Both the position numbers and the translations under genes were made by a program. 64,000 bases of DNA from Massilia sp. erpn (lineage in GTDB: Bacteria; Pseudomonadota; Gammaproteobacteria; Burkholderiales; Burkholderiaceae_D): NCBI RefSeq assembly GCF_024400215.1, contig NZ_CP053748.1:806001-870000 (forward strand). The letters are read 5' to 3'. This document shows, one piece after another, positions 29,928 through 39,723 of the stretch. Under the pieces are notes generated by a model. That model did not search any database and was not told the DNA's origin. It saw nothing but the letters and a program-made list of their open reading frames with translations. How positions within the stretch are numbered: position 1 is the stretch's first letter; the number at the start of each line of letters is the position of its first letter.

Positions 29928-32900
29928 TCAGCGGCTGCACCAGACGCGCAGCAGCGACAGCAGCTGTTCCACATCGAGCGGCTTGGCCAGATAATCGCTG
30001 GCGCCCGCCTCCAGGCATTTCTGATAGTCGTCGGGCATGGCCTTGGCCGTCATGGCGATCACCGGCAAGGCCTGCCAGCGGGCGTCGGCGCGGATGGCGT
30101 GCATGGCCTCGTAGCCATCCATCTGCGGCATCATGATATCCATCAGTACCACCGCCACCTCCTCGTGCCGCTCCAGGCAGTCCAGCCCTTCGCGGCCATT
30201 CTCGGCTTCCAGCACCAGCATGCCTTGCTCGCTGAGCAAACCTGTCAGCGAGAACAGGTTGCGCATATCGTCGTCGACGATCAGCACCGTCTTGCCGCCC
30301 AGGGCGGCCTTGTCCGGCAAACGCCTGTCCTCATCGGCCGCCGCGCCCTCGCGGCGCTGCTCCACCGCATGCAGGAACAGGCTTACTTCACTCAGCAGCC
30401 TTTCCGGACTGCGCGCTCCCTTGATGATGACACTGTCGGCTATGCAGTTCAACTCCCGCTGTTGTTCGCGGGATAATTCCTGGCCCGAGTGGATGATCAC
30501 CGGCAGGCTGCGCCAGCGCGCATCGGCACGCAGGCGCGACAGCAATTCGCCACCCGCCATGTCCGGCAGGCCCAGGTCCAGCACCACGCAGTCGAAGGTT
30601 TCCCCGCCCAGGCGCTGCAAGGCTTCGGCCCCGCTGATCGCCTGCGCCACCTCGGCGCCGCGCCCGGACAGCAGCGCGGCCAGGCTGGACGCTTCATTCG
30701 CATCGTCCTCCACCAGCAACAGGCTGCGCGCCGGGCCGGACATGGCCACCTCCAGCGTATCGAACACCTGGTCCAGCTGCTCGCGCGTGACCGGCTTGCT
30801 CACATAGCCGATGGCGCCCATGCGCAAGGCTTGCTGCGCCTGCTCCAGGCCGGAGATGAAATGCACCGGAATGCGGCGCGTACGCTGTTCGGACTTCAAG
30901 CGCCGCATCACTTCCCAGCCATCGCTGCGCGCCAGCTTCACGTCGAGCAGCACGCCGCCCGGCAGATGCTGGCTGGCCAGCGCGCAAGCGCTCTCGCCAT
31001 CGTGCGCCACCAGGGCGCTGTAGCCACGCTGGTGCACCAGGTCCATCAGCACGCTGGCGAAGGCGCGGTCGTCCTCCACGATCAGGATGCAGTGCTGGCC
31101 CGGCGCCAGGTGGCCACGGTCGTCCGGCAGCGGCGGCAGGATATCTTCAGGTGACACGCTGCGCGGCGCTTCGGCCGCCTGCGCCAGCGGCAGGAACAGG
31201 GTGAAGGTGCTGCCCTTGCCTTCCTCGCTGCGCAGCAGCAGCTCGCCGCCCATCTTGCGCGCGGTCTGTAGCGAAATCGACAAGCCCAGCCCCGTGCCGC
31301 CATAACTGCGGCTGATGCTGCCGTCAGCCTGCTTGAAGGCTTCGAAGATCAGCGCATGCTTGTCCGCCGCCACGCCGATGCCGGTATCGCTGACATCGAA
31401 AGCCAGGGCCGGTCCCGGCAAGGGATTCTCGTCGGCGCGCGCGCGGCGCAGCTTCAGCCCCACACCGCCCTTGCTGGTGAATTTGATCGCGTTCGACAGC
31501 AGGTTTTTCAGGATCTGCTGCACCCTCTGCGAATCGAGATACAGCGCGGTCGGTACCTCCGGCGCCACCGTGGCCGTCAACGCCAGCGCCTTTTGCGTGG
31601 CGGGTGCCTGGAACAAGGCCAGCATCGATTCGCACAGCTGCTGCGGCGAGACCGTCGAATATTCGAACTCCACCGCGCCCGCCTCCACCTTGGACAGGTC
31701 GAGAATATCGTTGATCAGATCGAGCAAATCCTTGCCCGCGTGGTGGATGGTGGTGATGTATTCCAGCTGGCGCGCCTCCAGATTGCCGCTCTTGTTCTCC
31801 TTCAGCATGGAAGCCAGGATCAGCATGCTGTTCAGCGGCGTGCGCAGCTCATGCGACATATTCGCCATGAATTCCGTCTTGTAGGCGCTGACCTTCTGCA
31901 GCTGCTCGGCGCGCGCGGCCAGCTCGCGGCTGGCCTCTTCCAGATCGGCATTCTTGGCGCGGATCTGCTCGCGCTGGCGTTCCAGCAGCTCGGCGCGCTC
32001 TTCCAGCTCTTCATTGCTTTGTTGGAGCTCCTCCTGCTGCACACGCAGCTCCTCGGCCTGTTGCTCGGTATTGCTCAAGAGCTGGCGTAGCCGCACGCGC
32101 GCCAGCGCCACCTCGAAACCGATAGCCAGCGCCTCGCGCACCACCTCCATGAACTCCAGCTCCTGCGCACCAAAGGCACGGAAGCTGCCCAACTCAATCG
32201 CCCCCACCAGATTCGTCCCATGCAACAGCGGCACCACCAGCAGACTGACCGGCTGCGCCCGGCCCAGCGCCGAGGCCACCGGCAAGAAGTCGGGCGGCAC
32301 ATCGCTGACGCACAGCGTGCGCTGCTCGCGCATCGCTTGTCCGATCAAGCCTTCGCCCGCCGCCACGCTTTGCGGATGCGCGCCATCCGCAGCGAGCGCA
32401 TAGCCGGCCACGCGCTCCATGCGCGGTTTATCCTCCTCCTGCAGATACAGGACGCCAACGCTGGCGCCCAGGCGCTGCGCCAGATAGCGGAGAATGCGTT
32501 CGGCCATCGCCGCCAGTTCCGGCTCGCCGCGCAGCAAGGTGTTGATATCGTTCTGGCCCGACTTCAGCCAGTCGCGCGCCTGTCCTGCGGCGCGGCTGGC
32601 GCGCAACGCTTCCGTCATGCTGGCGAAAGCCTGGTCGAATGAACGCTGCACGGCCGCCATATCCAGCACCGATTGCAGCACTTCGCCCGCCTCGTCATGA
32701 CTCAAGGCTTCGCGCGGGATCGCTGGCAGCACGGTCGGCGTCAGCGTAGCATCCAGGTCGCCAGCCGCAATCGCCTGCACCGCCACCACCTGCTCGGAGC
32801 TGGAGGCCGTCAGCGAACGCGCCGAGTCCAGCGCCGCGTGCAGCGGACGGGCGATATTGCGCTGATAGAAAACGCGCAGGAAGATGGCGATCAGCAGCAT

Positions 32901-33557
32901 GATGGCGCCCAGGGTGCCTAGCGTCAGCGTCACCACGCGCGCAGCGCTCGCCACCTCGCGGCTGGACTGCACCTCCAGCACGCCGCGCACATCGCCCAGC
33001 TTCCAGTCGGTTTTCGGGCTGCTGGGCAGGCTGTTATGGCAAGCCACGCAAGCCTGGGCGCTCATGCGGTCGGCCAGGGCCACGCGCACAGTGCGCTTGC
33101 CCTGCAGCAGATCGGTGCGCACAAAAGCGGCGTCGGGATTCGCCTTCAGGAAGTTCCATGCCTCCTGGCCGAAGCTGTCGAGTTCACGCCCGGCGCGGTT
33201 GGGAAAAGGATAAGGACTGTAGAGTTTCAGGCTGGTGCCGCTCTCCTGCAGTAGCAGACTCAGATCGTGCACCATGGTGGCCGGCAGCGGGATGGTGTTG
33301 GCATCGCCGCGATGGTCGAACGAGACTTTCAGATTGGACTGCGCCAGCACCTTGGCCGCCACATTCTCCGTGTAATAGCGGCGCAGGATCAGGAACTGGC
33401 GCACCGTGGCCTGGGCCGCGTCGACCGCATCCTGCTGCGCGTTGCGCTCGATGGCCGCCGGCAAAAACAGCGCAGCCGCCAGCGCGCTCAGCAGCAGAAC
33501 GACACCGATGGGCAGGAACAGCTTCCAGAACAGGTTCCGCGATGCGTGGTAAGGCAT
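29928..33557 (-). CDS. membrane hybrid histidine kinase with CxxCH sensor domain, GAF, and three receivers
   Basis: 1209 residues. Membrane helix at about 10-33, then a periplasmic Tll0287-like/DUF3365-type sensor with a c-heme motif CVACH (170-174), then a second helix at about 205-230. In the cytoplasm: HAMP-like linker, GAF domain (about 330-500), coiled coil, HisKA (FMANMSHELRTPLNS), HATPase (NAIKFTSKGG, DTGIGVAADK, GGTGLGLSIS). Three receiver domains follow (ILIVEDD; LLLVEDD; VLIVDDD), each with its Asp. The haem motif suggests redox or gas sensing. It is the first gene of the two-kinase operon. Confidence 0.93.
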   Translation of the reverse strand: MPYHASRNLFWKLFLPIGVVLLLSALAAALFLPAAIERNAQQDAVDAAQATVRQFLILRRYYTENVAAKVLAQSNLKVSFDHRGDANTIPLPATMVHDLSLLLQESGTSLKLYSPYPFPNRAGRELDSFGQEAWNFLKANPDAAFVRTDLLQGKRTVRVALADRMSAQACVACHNSLPSSPKTDWKLGDVRGVLEVQSSREVASAARVVTLTLGTLGAIMLLIAIFLRVFYQRNIARPLHAALDSARSLTASSSEQVVAVQAIAAGDLDATLTPTVLPAIPREALSHDEAGEVLQSVLDMAAVQRSFDQAFASMTEALRASRAAGQARDWLKSGQNDINTLLRGEPELAAMAERILRYLAQRLGASVGVLYLQEEDKPRMERVAGYALAADGAHPQSVAAGEGLIGQAMREQRTLCVSDVPPDFLPVASALGRAQPVSLLVVPLLHGTNLVGAIELGSFRAFGAQELEFMEVVREALAIGFEVALARVRLRQLLSNTEQQAEELRVQQEELQQSNEELEERAELLERQREQIRAKNADLEEASRELAARAEQLQKVSAYKTEFMANMSHELRTPLNSMLILASMLKENKSGNLEARQLEYITTIHHAGKDLLDLINDILDLSKVEAGAVEFEYSTVSPQQLCESMLALFQAPATQKALALTATVAPEVPTALYLDSQRVQQILKNLLSNAIKFTSKGGVGLKLRRARADENPLPGPALAFDVSDTGIGVAADKHALIFEAFKQADGSISRSYGGTGLGLSISLQTARKMGGELLLRSEEGKGSTFTLFLPLAQAAEAPRSVSPEDILPPLPDDRGHLAPGQHCILIVEDDRAFASVLMDLVHQRGYSALVAHDGESACALASQHLPGGVLLDVKLARSDGWEVMRRLKSEQRTRRIPVHFISGLEQAQQALRMGAIGYVSKPVTREQLDQVFDTLEVAMSGPARSLLLVEDDANEASSLAALLSGRGAEVAQAISGAEALQRLGGETFDCVVLDLGLPDMAGGELLSRLRADARWRSLPVIIHSGQELSREQQRELNCIADSVIIKGARSPERLLSEVSLFLHAVEQRREGAAADEDRRLPDKAALGGKTVLIVDDDMRNLFSLTGLLSEQGMLVLEAENGREGLDCLERHEEVAVVLMDIMMPQMDGYEAMHAIRADARWQALPVIAMTAKAMPDDYQKCLEAGASDYLAKPLDVEQLLSLLRVWCSR

Positions 33558-33910
33558 GGGTTCCCCGTAGGGTGGCAGGCAAGATGATTGCCTAGGCTAT
33601 GCCCCATTTTTCTCGGGTTTGTAACGCGAAGCAAGGGATATTCGCGGGGAACAAGCTGGCGTGGCGCGGGCAGGACAGTTCTGAGATCAGCGTCGCGCAT
33701 CTGCTATCCAAGGCCAACATTACTTGACTTATTGCTGTCAGCAAAATTATCAACAGGACAACTTTTTTCATGTTTGGCACCACTTGCAGCGACGGATTCA
33801 GCAACCCATCGCACCCTCTTAAATTTCGCAGGATTCCAACACCGAGGAGGAATGATATAAACAACATCATTTATGCTCCGCTATTTCAAACTCCCTGGAT
33901 TCCGCGAACT
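33558..33910. other. AT-richer intergenic stretch with a PEP-CTERM gene remnant
   Basis: 353 bases between the kinase and the first PEP-CTERM gene. The 25 bases at 33659-33683 match 34565-34589, the Arg-rich tail of the downstream PEP-CTERM gene, with two mismatches. Shorter matches follow into the spacer (ATCTG-TATC, TCAGCAA), so this looks like the 3' end of a lost neighbour. On the minus strand a 60-codon frame from 33771 (MKKVVLLIILLTAISQV...) resembles a signal peptide but lacks a ribosome site. A GAGGAGG at 33843-33849 is followed at once by ATG-ATA-TAA. No clear promoter. Confidence 0.5.
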
Positions 33911-34609
33911 ATGAAAACATTGGCCTTTCTTACCTGCCTGTTATTGACCGTGCCGGCCAAGGCCGAGCTGCTGAGCTTTAACTTCACTGGCACTATCTCG
34001 TCCCTGCGCGAAAATGACCAGGCGGTTGATTCGAGTACCCTCAACGGTTCCCTGACATCTCTCGGCTACACCATAAAGGGGCAGTTTTCCTACGATACGG
34101 CGACGGGACTCATCGTTTACGACGCGCCCAGCGCGAAGACCTTTGACATCCGCTATCGTGAAACCGGTCTGGGCAACACCCTTTCCTTCTCCATCGATCA
34201 GAATAATTTCCGCTTTAATACGGCAGGAAATGGGGGGAGCGGGCCAACGTTCACTTACTCGCAGTATCCCTGGCAGCCACTGCAAATGACCGCCTACGGC
34301 AATTATTACGATGCCCATGCGGCGTCCTACTTCGGCCTGGACCTCGGTTCGTATACCGGCCCAGCCATCTCCGCCAGCCCAAGCTTGCTGGCCGCCGTTG
34401 CGCCCACCTCGTTCAGCCATAACAGCTTCAACTATGTCATCCATGACCTTGACAAGGGGGTTTTGCAGGCACGTGGAGAAATCACCTCGCTGAACCTGCT
34501 GCCAGTCCCCGAACCCGCAGGCTATGCGATGCTACTGGCCGGCATGGCGGGAATCGGCCTCGCTGCGCGGCGCAGGCAGGACAGTTCTGGCAGAAATGGC
34601 AAGCGATGA
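33911..34609 (+). CDS. PEP-CTERM sorting domain protein 1
   Basis: 232 residues: a short signal peptide (MKTLAFLTCLLLTVPAKAE), a beta-rich domain of about 185 residues (LSFNFTGTISSLREN, IKGQFSYDTATG), and a C-terminal sorting signal. The signal is VPEP followed by the hydrophobic AGYAMLLAGMAGIGLA and ARRRQ. PEP-CTERM proteins are exported, processed by an exosortase and released or anchored with exopolysaccharide. The start at 33911 has no good ribosome site; a 13-codon ORF ends in an ATGA overlap with it, so translation may be coupled. It is paralogous to the next gene. No exosortase is in the window. Confidence 0.85.
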   Translation: MKTLAFLTCLLLTVPAKAELLSFNFTGTISSLRENDQAVDSSTLNGSLTSLGYTIKGQFSYDTATGLIVYDAPSAKTFDIRYRETGLGNTLSFSIDQNNFRFNTAGNGGSGPTFTYSQYPWQPLQMTAYGNYYDAHAASYFGLDLGSYTGPAISASPSLLAAVAPTSFSHNSFNYVIHDLDKGVLQARGEITSLNLLPVPEPAGYAMLLAGMAGIGLAARRRQDSSGRNGKR

Positions 34610-34681
34610 AATCTGGTATCTAGCCAATTTTTCAAATTACGCTTTCAGCAACGCACCGCCATCTATACCAGGAGATTCACG

Positions 34682-35374
34682 ATGAGAACCTTATCCCTGT
34701 CAAGCGCGCTATTTTTTATATTTTTGGCCAGTCCGGCGAAATCGGAAACCGTTACTTTCGACTTTACGGCAAAAATCGAAAGCCTACGCGAACAAACAAA
34801 TTGGGGGCCGGAGGTCGAAGTAGACTCCAGCGACCTGGCTGGTATTACCATCTCACAAGGCTTGATATCGGGGCGCTTCTCGTATGACCGCAAGAGTATA
34901 CGAACCAACGAGCCGCCGCTAACTCCCGAATCATATGATTACGCCACTTACTCGGCGGACAATCCCAAGAACAAACTCGAAATGAGCTTCGGGAATCAAA
35001 AAATCTTTTCACAGGCTGTCTACTATAGCGTCACCGACCAACGGACAGCAGGATGGGATATCTTTAGCTTCACCGGAAAATTCTCCAATTCGTTCCGCAT
35101 ATACTTTACCCTGATTGACGGCACCGGAACCGCCTTCAATAGCGCCGGCTTGCCTGGAACTTTAGACTGGGAGCGTTTTCAATACTTTCGTTACATTGGC
35201 ATGGACTATTTGGACGATTCCACTGGTGACTACCGGCACCTTGGCGGTCGGGGTTCCATCATTTCTTTAACTCAAGTTACTCCGGCGGTACCCGAGCCGT
35301 CTACATATCTGATGTTGCTCGCAGGCTTAGGCGGCATGGTACTTGCGGCAGGCCGCCGCCAGGTTCGCCGCTAA
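34682..35374 (+). CDS. PEP-CTERM sorting domain protein 2
   Basis: 230 residues. Signal peptide MRTLSLSSALFFIFLASPAKS, a beta-rich domain starting VTFDFTAKIESLREQ with the ISGRFSYDRKS segment that matches its upstream paralogue, and a C-terminal VPEPSTYLMLLAGLGGMVLAAGRRQ sorting signal. AGGAGA lies correctly before the ATG. Codon use and composition are visibly less GC-rich than the flanking ruv and kinase genes. That points to recent acquisition or relaxed selection. The ruvB stop faces it 21 bases away. Confidence 0.87.
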   Translation: MRTLSLSSALFFIFLASPAKSETVTFDFTAKIESLREQTNWGPEVEVDSSDLAGITISQGLISGRFSYDRKSIRTNEPPLTPESYDYATYSADNPKNKLEMSFGNQKIFSQAVYYSVTDQRTAGWDIFSFTGKFSNSFRIYFTLIDGTGTAFNSAGLPGTLDWERFQYFRYIGMDYLDDSTGDYRHLGGRGSIISLTQVTPAVPEPSTYLMLLAGLGGMVLAAGRRQVRR

Positions 35375-35395
35375 ATACAGGCAAACAGCACCGCG

Positions 35396-36451
35396 TCAGT
35401 TATCCCACAAATCCCCGGTTGGATTGGTGCGCGGGGGCGTGACGCCGAAGTGCATATAGGCGGCGGCGGTGGCGACGCGGCCGCGCGGGGTGCGCTGCAG
35501 GAAACCTTGCTGGATCAGGTACGGTTCCAGCACGTCCTCGATGGTGTCGGCAGCTTCGCCGATGGCGGCGGCGAGGTTGCCGATGCCGACCGGGCCGCCG
35601 CCGAATTTGTACAGCACCGCTTCCAGCAGCTTGCGGTCCATCACGTCGAAGCCGACGTGGTCGACGTCGAGCATCACCAGCGCGGCGTCGGCCAGCGCTT
35701 TGGTGATGTCGCCATTGCTCTTCACTTCCGCATAGTCGCGCACGCGGCGCAGCAGGCGGTTGGCGATACGCGGCGTGCCGCGCGCGCGGCGCGCGATTTC
35801 GACGGCGCCGTCGGCGTCAATATTCGCTTTCAGCAGCGCGGCGCTGCGCGTGACGATCTTGGCCAGTTCCGGCACGGTGTAGAACTCCAGCCGCGCCACG
35901 ATGCCGAAGCGGTCGCGCAGCGGGTTGGTCAGCATGCCGGCGCGCGTGGTGGCGCCCACCAGGGTGAAGGGCTGCAGGTCGAGCTTGACCGAGCGCGCGG
36001 CCGGGCCTTCACCGATCATGATATCGATCTGGTAGTCTTCCAGCGCCGGGTACAGGATCTCTTCCACCACCGGCGACAGGCGGTGGATCTCGTCGATGAA
36101 GAGCACATCGTTCGCTTCCAGATTGGTCAGGATGGCGGCCAGGTCGCCGGGTCGCTCCAGCACCGGCCCCGAAGTCTGGCGCAGGTTCACGCCCATCTCG
36201 CGCGCGATGATATTGGCCAGCGTGGTCTTGCCCAGGCCCGGAGGCCCGAACAGCAGGGTGTGGTCGAGCGCCTCGCTGCGCTTGCGCGCGGCGGTGATGA
36301 AGATTTCCAGCTGGTCGCGGATCTTGCTCTGCCCGACGTATTCATCGAGGTGCTTGGGCCGTAGCGCGCGTTCGATGGCTTCCTCGTTGGGCGAGGATGG
36401 CGCGGCATCGATGATGCGCTGGGGCGTGAAATCGTCGGTCTGGATGCTCAT
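35396..36451 (-). CDS. ruvB: Holliday junction branch migration ATPase RuvB
   Basis: Hexameric AAA+ motor that drives branch migration with RuvA. 351 residues with Walker [11 protein letters not shown], Walker B FIDEIHRL, sensor 1 GATTRAG and the arginine finger region (PLRDRFGI). A C-terminal winged helix ([14 protein letters not shown]) binds DNA. It starts six bases after ruvA. Confidence 0.98.
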   Translation of the reverse strand: MSIQTDDFTPQRIIDAAPSSPNEEAIERALRPKHLDEYVGQSKIRDQLEIFITAARKRSEALDHTLLFGPPGLGKTTLANIIAREMGVNLRQTSGPVLERPGDLAAILTNLEANDVLFIDEIHRLSPVVEEILYPALEDYQIDIMIGEGPAARSVKLDLQPFTLVGATTRAGMLTNPLRDRFGIVARLEFYTVPELAKIVTRSAALLKANIDADGAVEIARRARGTPRIANRLLRRVRDYAEVKSNGDITKALADAALVMLDVDHVGFDVMDRKLLEAVLYKFGGGPVGIGNLAAAIGEAADTIEDVLEPYLIQQGFLQRTPRGRVATAAAYMHFGVTPPRTNPTGDLWDN

Positions 36452-36457
36452 GATGCC

Positions 36458-37036
36458 TTAACCCTTGGACAGCGCTTTCAGCGCCTGCTTGATGCCGTCC
36501 GAGACGGAGGACCCGGCCGGCACCGTCTTCAGCGCCTGCAGCGCTTCCTTGTCAGAATACCCCAAAGCGAGCAGCGCGTTCAGGATGTCGCTCTGCGAAT
36601 CGGGCACCGCATGCGCGCCGCCGGCGCCGATGTCGGCGCCCAGCTTGCCCTTCAATTCGAGCAGCAGGCGCTCGGCCGTCTTCTTGCCGATGCCCGGCAC
36701 CTTGATCAGGCGGCCCGCTTCCTGCAGGGTCACGGCCTGGGCCAGATCGCCGATCGACATGCCGGACAGGATGGACAGCGCGGTGCGCGCGCCGACGCCG
36801 CTGATCTTGATCAGCTGGCGGAACACGGCCCGTTCCTCGGCGTTGCCGAAGCCGAACAGCAGGTGCGCGTCCTCGCGGATGGCCTGGTGCGTGAACAGCA
36901 CCACGCGTTCGCCCACGCCGGGCAGGTTGTAGAAGGTGCTCATCGGCACATCGACTTCATAACCCACACCCTGCACGTCAACCAGCAGTTGCGGCGGATT
37001 TTTTTCAAGCAGAACCCCGGAGAGTCGTCCGATCAT
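36458..37036 (-). CDS. ruvA: Holliday junction binding protein RuvA
   Basis: 192 residues. N-terminal OB fold ([31 protein letters not shown]), two helix-hairpin-helix motifs ([29 protein letters not shown]), an Ala/Gly-rich flexible linker and the small RuvB-binding domain III ([15 protein letters not shown]). It loads RuvB onto junctions. It lies 30 bases downstream of ruvC. Confidence 0.98.
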   Translation of the reverse strand: MIGRLSGVLLEKNPPQLLVDVQGVGYEVDVPMSTFYNLPGVGERVVLFTHQAIREDAHLLFGFGNAEERAVFRQLIKISGVGARTALSILSGMSIGDLAQAVTLQEAGRLIKVPGIGKKTAERLLLELKGKLGADIGAGGAHAVPDSQSDILNALLALGYSDKEALQALKTVPAGSSVSDGIKQALKALSKG

Positions 37037-37066
37037 TGTGCGAATACCTTGGATAAAAGAGAGAGT

Positions 37067-37675
37067 TTAGCCGACCAGGCGCCCGCGCCGCATGCGCAAG
37101 CCCGCCAGCACGGTCTGGGCGGCGGTCGCGCCCTGCCCGGCCTTGCCGCTCTTGGACGATGCCGCGGCCTGGGCCAGCTTGTTCGCGGCCATGCTGCCCA
37201 CCAGCGCCAGCGTGGCCTGGCTGTGCGCATGGCAGATCGCCACGCCCAAGGCGTCGGCCGCATCGGTACCGGGCAGGCCGGGCAGCGCCAGCAGGCGCGC
37301 CACCATATCCTGCACCTGCGGCTTGGCGGCGCGGCCGGTGCCGACCACCGCCTGCTTGACCTGGGTCGGCGAATATTCGGCCACGCTGAGCGCATTGCTG
37401 ACCAGGGCGCAGATGGCCGCGCCACGCGCCTGCCCCAGCAGCAGGGTCGATTGCGGATTGACGTTGACGAAGACCTGTTCGATGGCCGCGCAGTCGGGCC
37501 GGTAGGTGGCGGCCACCTGGGACACGCCGTCGAGAATCACTTTGAGCCGCGTCGGCAGATCGCCCTCGCCGCTCTTGATGGTGCCGGAAGCGATGTAGCG
37601 CAGCTTGCTGCCCTGCTTTTGAATGACGCCAAAGCCGGTGGTGCGCAAGCCGGGGTCGATGCCGAGAATTATCAT
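37067..37675 (-). CDS. ruvC: Holliday junction resolvase RuvC
   Basis: Cuts Holliday junctions symmetrically. 202 residues. The first acidic catalytic residue is in [16 protein letters not shown], with further acidic residues in AIEQVFVN and [13 protein letters not shown]. The C-terminal tail past about 170 is Ala/Lys/Arg-rich and longer than in E. coli. The ATG at 37675 is preferred for family fit; a TATAAT ends six bases upstream and there is no ribosome site. First gene of ruvCAB. Confidence 0.97.
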   Translation of the reverse strand: MIILGIDPGLRTTGFGVIQKQGSKLRYIASGTIKSGEGDLPTRLKVILDGVSQVAATYRPDCAAIEQVFVNVNPQSTLLLGQARGAAICALVSNALSVAEYSPTQVKQAVVGTGRAAKPQVQDMVARLLALPGLPGTDAADALGVAICHAHSQATLALVGSMAANKLAQAAASSKSGKAGQGATAAQTVLAGLRMRRGRLVG

Positions 37676-37681
37676 CGCCAG

Positions 37682-37687
37682 ATTATA
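37682..37687 (-). promoter_or_regulatory. -10 element TATAAT directly before ruvC
   Basis: A perfect TATAAT separated from the ruvC ATG by six bases, just downstream of the purH terminator. Transcription would start on or beside the A of the start codon, giving a leaderless message. No convincing -35. Confidence 0.5.
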
Positions 37688-37693
37688 TGCCAC

Positions 37694-37736
37694 GAAAGAA
37701 AGCGCCCGCTAGCAGCGGGCGCTTTTGTTTACCGCA
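37694..37736 (-). terminator. intrinsic terminator after purH
   Basis: AAAGCGCCCGCT, short loop, AGCGGGCGCTTT with T-rich flanks on both sides (minus reading continues CTTTC). It separates purH from ruvCAB. Confidence 0.85.
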
Positions 37737-37759
37737 TTCTCAGCGCAGTGTCGCGCGGA

Positions 37760-39346
37760 TCAGTGGCGGAAGTGGCGGGTGCCGGTGTAGACCATCACCA
37801 CGCCGCGCTCGTCGGCGGCGTCGATCACTTCCTGGTCGCGCATGGAGCCGCCCGGATGGATGACGCAGGTCGCGCCCGCATCCACCACCACATCGAGGCC
37901 GTCGCGGAAGGGGAAGAAGGCGTCCGACGCCACCACCGAACCAGCCAGCGACAGGCCGGCGTTCTGCGCCTTGATCGAGGCGATGCGCGCGGAATCGATG
38001 CGACTCATCTGGCCGGCGCCCACGCCCAGCGTCATATTATTGGCGCAGAAGACGATGGCGTTCGACTTCACATACTTGGCCACGCGCCAGGCGAACATCA
38101 GGTCCTGCAGCTGCTGCTGGGTAGGCTGCAGTTTGGTCACCACTTTCAGGTCGGCCAGCAGCACGTTTTTCGAATCGGCCGACTGCACCAGCAGGCCGCC
38201 GCCCACGCGTTTCAGGTCCAGCGGGTTGATGCCCTCGCCCAGCGGAATTTCCAGCAGGCGCACATTCTGCTTGGCCGACAGGATCTGCAGCGCTTCGGCC
38301 GTGAAGGACGGCGCGATCAGCACTTCCACGAACAGCTTGGCCAGTTCGGTCGCCGCCGCGCCATCGACCACGGTATTGAAGGCGATGATGCCGCCGAAGG
38401 CCGAGGTCGGGTCGGTCTGCAGCGCGCGCTTGTAGGCGTCCACCGCGTTCGTGCCCAGCGCCACGCCGCAAGGATTGGCGTGCTTGATGATGACGCAGGC
38501 TGCGGCCTGGTCGAAGCCGCCCAGGCTCTTCACGCATTCCCATGCGGCGTCGGCGTCGGCGATATTATTGAAGGACAGTTCCTTGCCCTGCAGCTGGCGG
38601 TAGTTGGCCAGCGCGCCGGCCACCGGGTTCAGGTCGCGGTAGAAAGCGGCGCTCTGGTGCGGATTTTCGCCGTAGCGCATGTCCTGCACTTTTTCGAAGT
38701 GCACGTTCAGGGTCTGCGGGTAGGCGCCGCGGCTGGCGTGCGAACGGTCAGGACCCAGGCTGCTCAGGTAGTTGGTGATGGCGCCGTCGTACTGCGCGGT
38801 GTGGGCGTACACCTTCTTGGCCAGCATGAAGCGGGTTTCATAGCTCACATAGCCGGGGGCGCTGTCAGTGGTCTTCATCTCCGCCAGCACATGGCCGTAG
38901 TCGGTCGGATCGCAGATCACCACCACATCCTTGTGGTTCTTGGCCGCCGAGCGCAGCATGGCCGGGCCACCGATATCGATGTTCTCGATGGCTTCATCCA
39001 GCGTGCACTCTTCCTTGGCCACCGTGGCCTGGAAGGGGTACAGGTTCACCACCACCATATCGATGGTCGGAATGCTGTGCTCTTCCAGCTTGGATACGTG
39101 CTCGGGCAGGTCGCGGCGGGCCAGGATGCCGCCATGGACTTTCGGGTGCAGGGTCTTGACGCGGCCGTCCAGCATTTCCGGGAAGCCGGTGTAGTCGGCC
39201 ACCTCGGTCACGGCAACGCCGTTATCGGCCAGCAGTTTGGCCGTGCCGCCGGTGGACAGGATGTTGACGCCCATCGCCGACAGGGCGCGCGCGAAATCGA
39301 GTACGCCGGTTTTGTCGGAAACGGAGATGAGAGCTTGTTTAATCAT
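37760..39346 (-). CDS. purH: bifunctional AICAR transformylase / IMP cyclohydrolase
   Basis: Last two steps of purine synthesis. 528 residues, normal length. The N-terminal cyclohydrolase domain begins [22 protein letters not shown] and contains [10 protein letters not shown]. The C-terminal transformylase domain includes [19 protein letters not shown] just before it, and the final [30 protein letters not shown]. The start at 39346 is the family start; the upstream 18 codons are not conserved in type. Confidence 0.97.
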   Translation of the reverse strand: MIKQALISVSDKTGVLDFARALSAMGVNILSTGGTAKLLADNGVAVTEVADYTGFPEMLDGRVKTLHPKVHGGILARRDLPEHVSKLEEHSIPTIDMVVVNLYPFQATVAKEECTLDEAIENIDIGGPAMLRSAAKNHKDVVVICDPTDYGHVLAEMKTTDSAPGYVSYETRFMLAKKVYAHTAQYDGAITNYLSSLGPDRSHASRGAYPQTLNVHFEKVQDMRYGENPHQSAAFYRDLNPVAGALANYRQLQGKELSFNNIADADAAWECVKSLGGFDQAAACVIIKHANPCGVALGTNAVDAYKRALQTDPTSAFGGIIAFNTVVDGAAATELAKLFVEVLIAPSFTAEALQILSAKQNVRLLEIPLGEGINPLDLKRVGGGLLVQSADSKNVLLADLKVVTKLQPTQQQLQDLMFAWRVAKYVKSNAIVFCANNMTLGVGAGQMSRIDSARIASIKAQNAGLSLAGSVVASDAFFPFRDGLDVVVDAGATCVIHPGGSMRDQEVIDAADERGVVMVYTGTRHFRH

Positions 39347-39389
39347 GGCTGTGGGACAGGTTGTTGAATATTCTGGTTGAACACACCCA

Positions 39390-39409
39390 CCGGCCGCCAT
39401 AGCGGCCGG
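39390..39409. other. perfect hairpin in the fis-purH spacer
   Basis: CCGGCCGC, loop CATA, GCGGCCGG. No T-run on either strand, so it is not a standard terminator. It may be an RNA processing or stability element between fis and purH. Confidence 0.4.
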
Positions 39410-39445
39410 TCACAGCCACTTGCGGAGCCGGACGTCGGACCTAGT

Positions 39446-39679
39446 TTACAGCAGGCCGTGTTCCTGTAATTTCTTTCGCAAAGTATTGCGATTGATGCCG
39501 AGCATCTGGGCGGCATGCGACTGGTTGCCGTCCGCGCGCGTCATCACCACTTCGAGGATGGGTTTCTCGACCGTCAGCACGACCATATCGTAGATATTTG
39601 AGGCCTGCTGCTCGCCCAGGTCATTGAAATAGTCTTCAAGGCTCTTCTGGACGACTTCCTGGATACTTTCTTTGCTCAT
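39446..39679 (-). CDS. fis: Fis family DNA-binding protein
   Basis: 77 residues, shorter than the 98 of E. coli Fis as is usual in betaproteobacteria. The C-terminal helix-turn-helix is intact (NQSHAAQMLGINRNTLRKKLQEHGLL). Nucleoid-associated regulator of rRNA and other promoters. It lies 44 bases downstream of dusB, the same pairing as in E. coli. Confidence 0.95.
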   Translation of the reverse strand: MSKESIQEVVQKSLEDYFNDLGEQQASNIYDMVVLTVEKPILEVVMTRADGNQSHAAQMLGINRNTLRKKLQEHGLL

Positions 39680-39723
39680 ATTCTTATTTCGTTTCTGCTA
39701 ATGTTTTGCCACGCTGGCAGCGC

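Noticed and set aside
33592..33771. 60-codon minus-strand ORF beginning MKKVVLLIILLTAISQV
   Set aside because: It looks like a signal peptide, but there is no ribosome site, the remainder has no fold, and the DNA is better explained as a PEP-CTERM gene tail and spacer.
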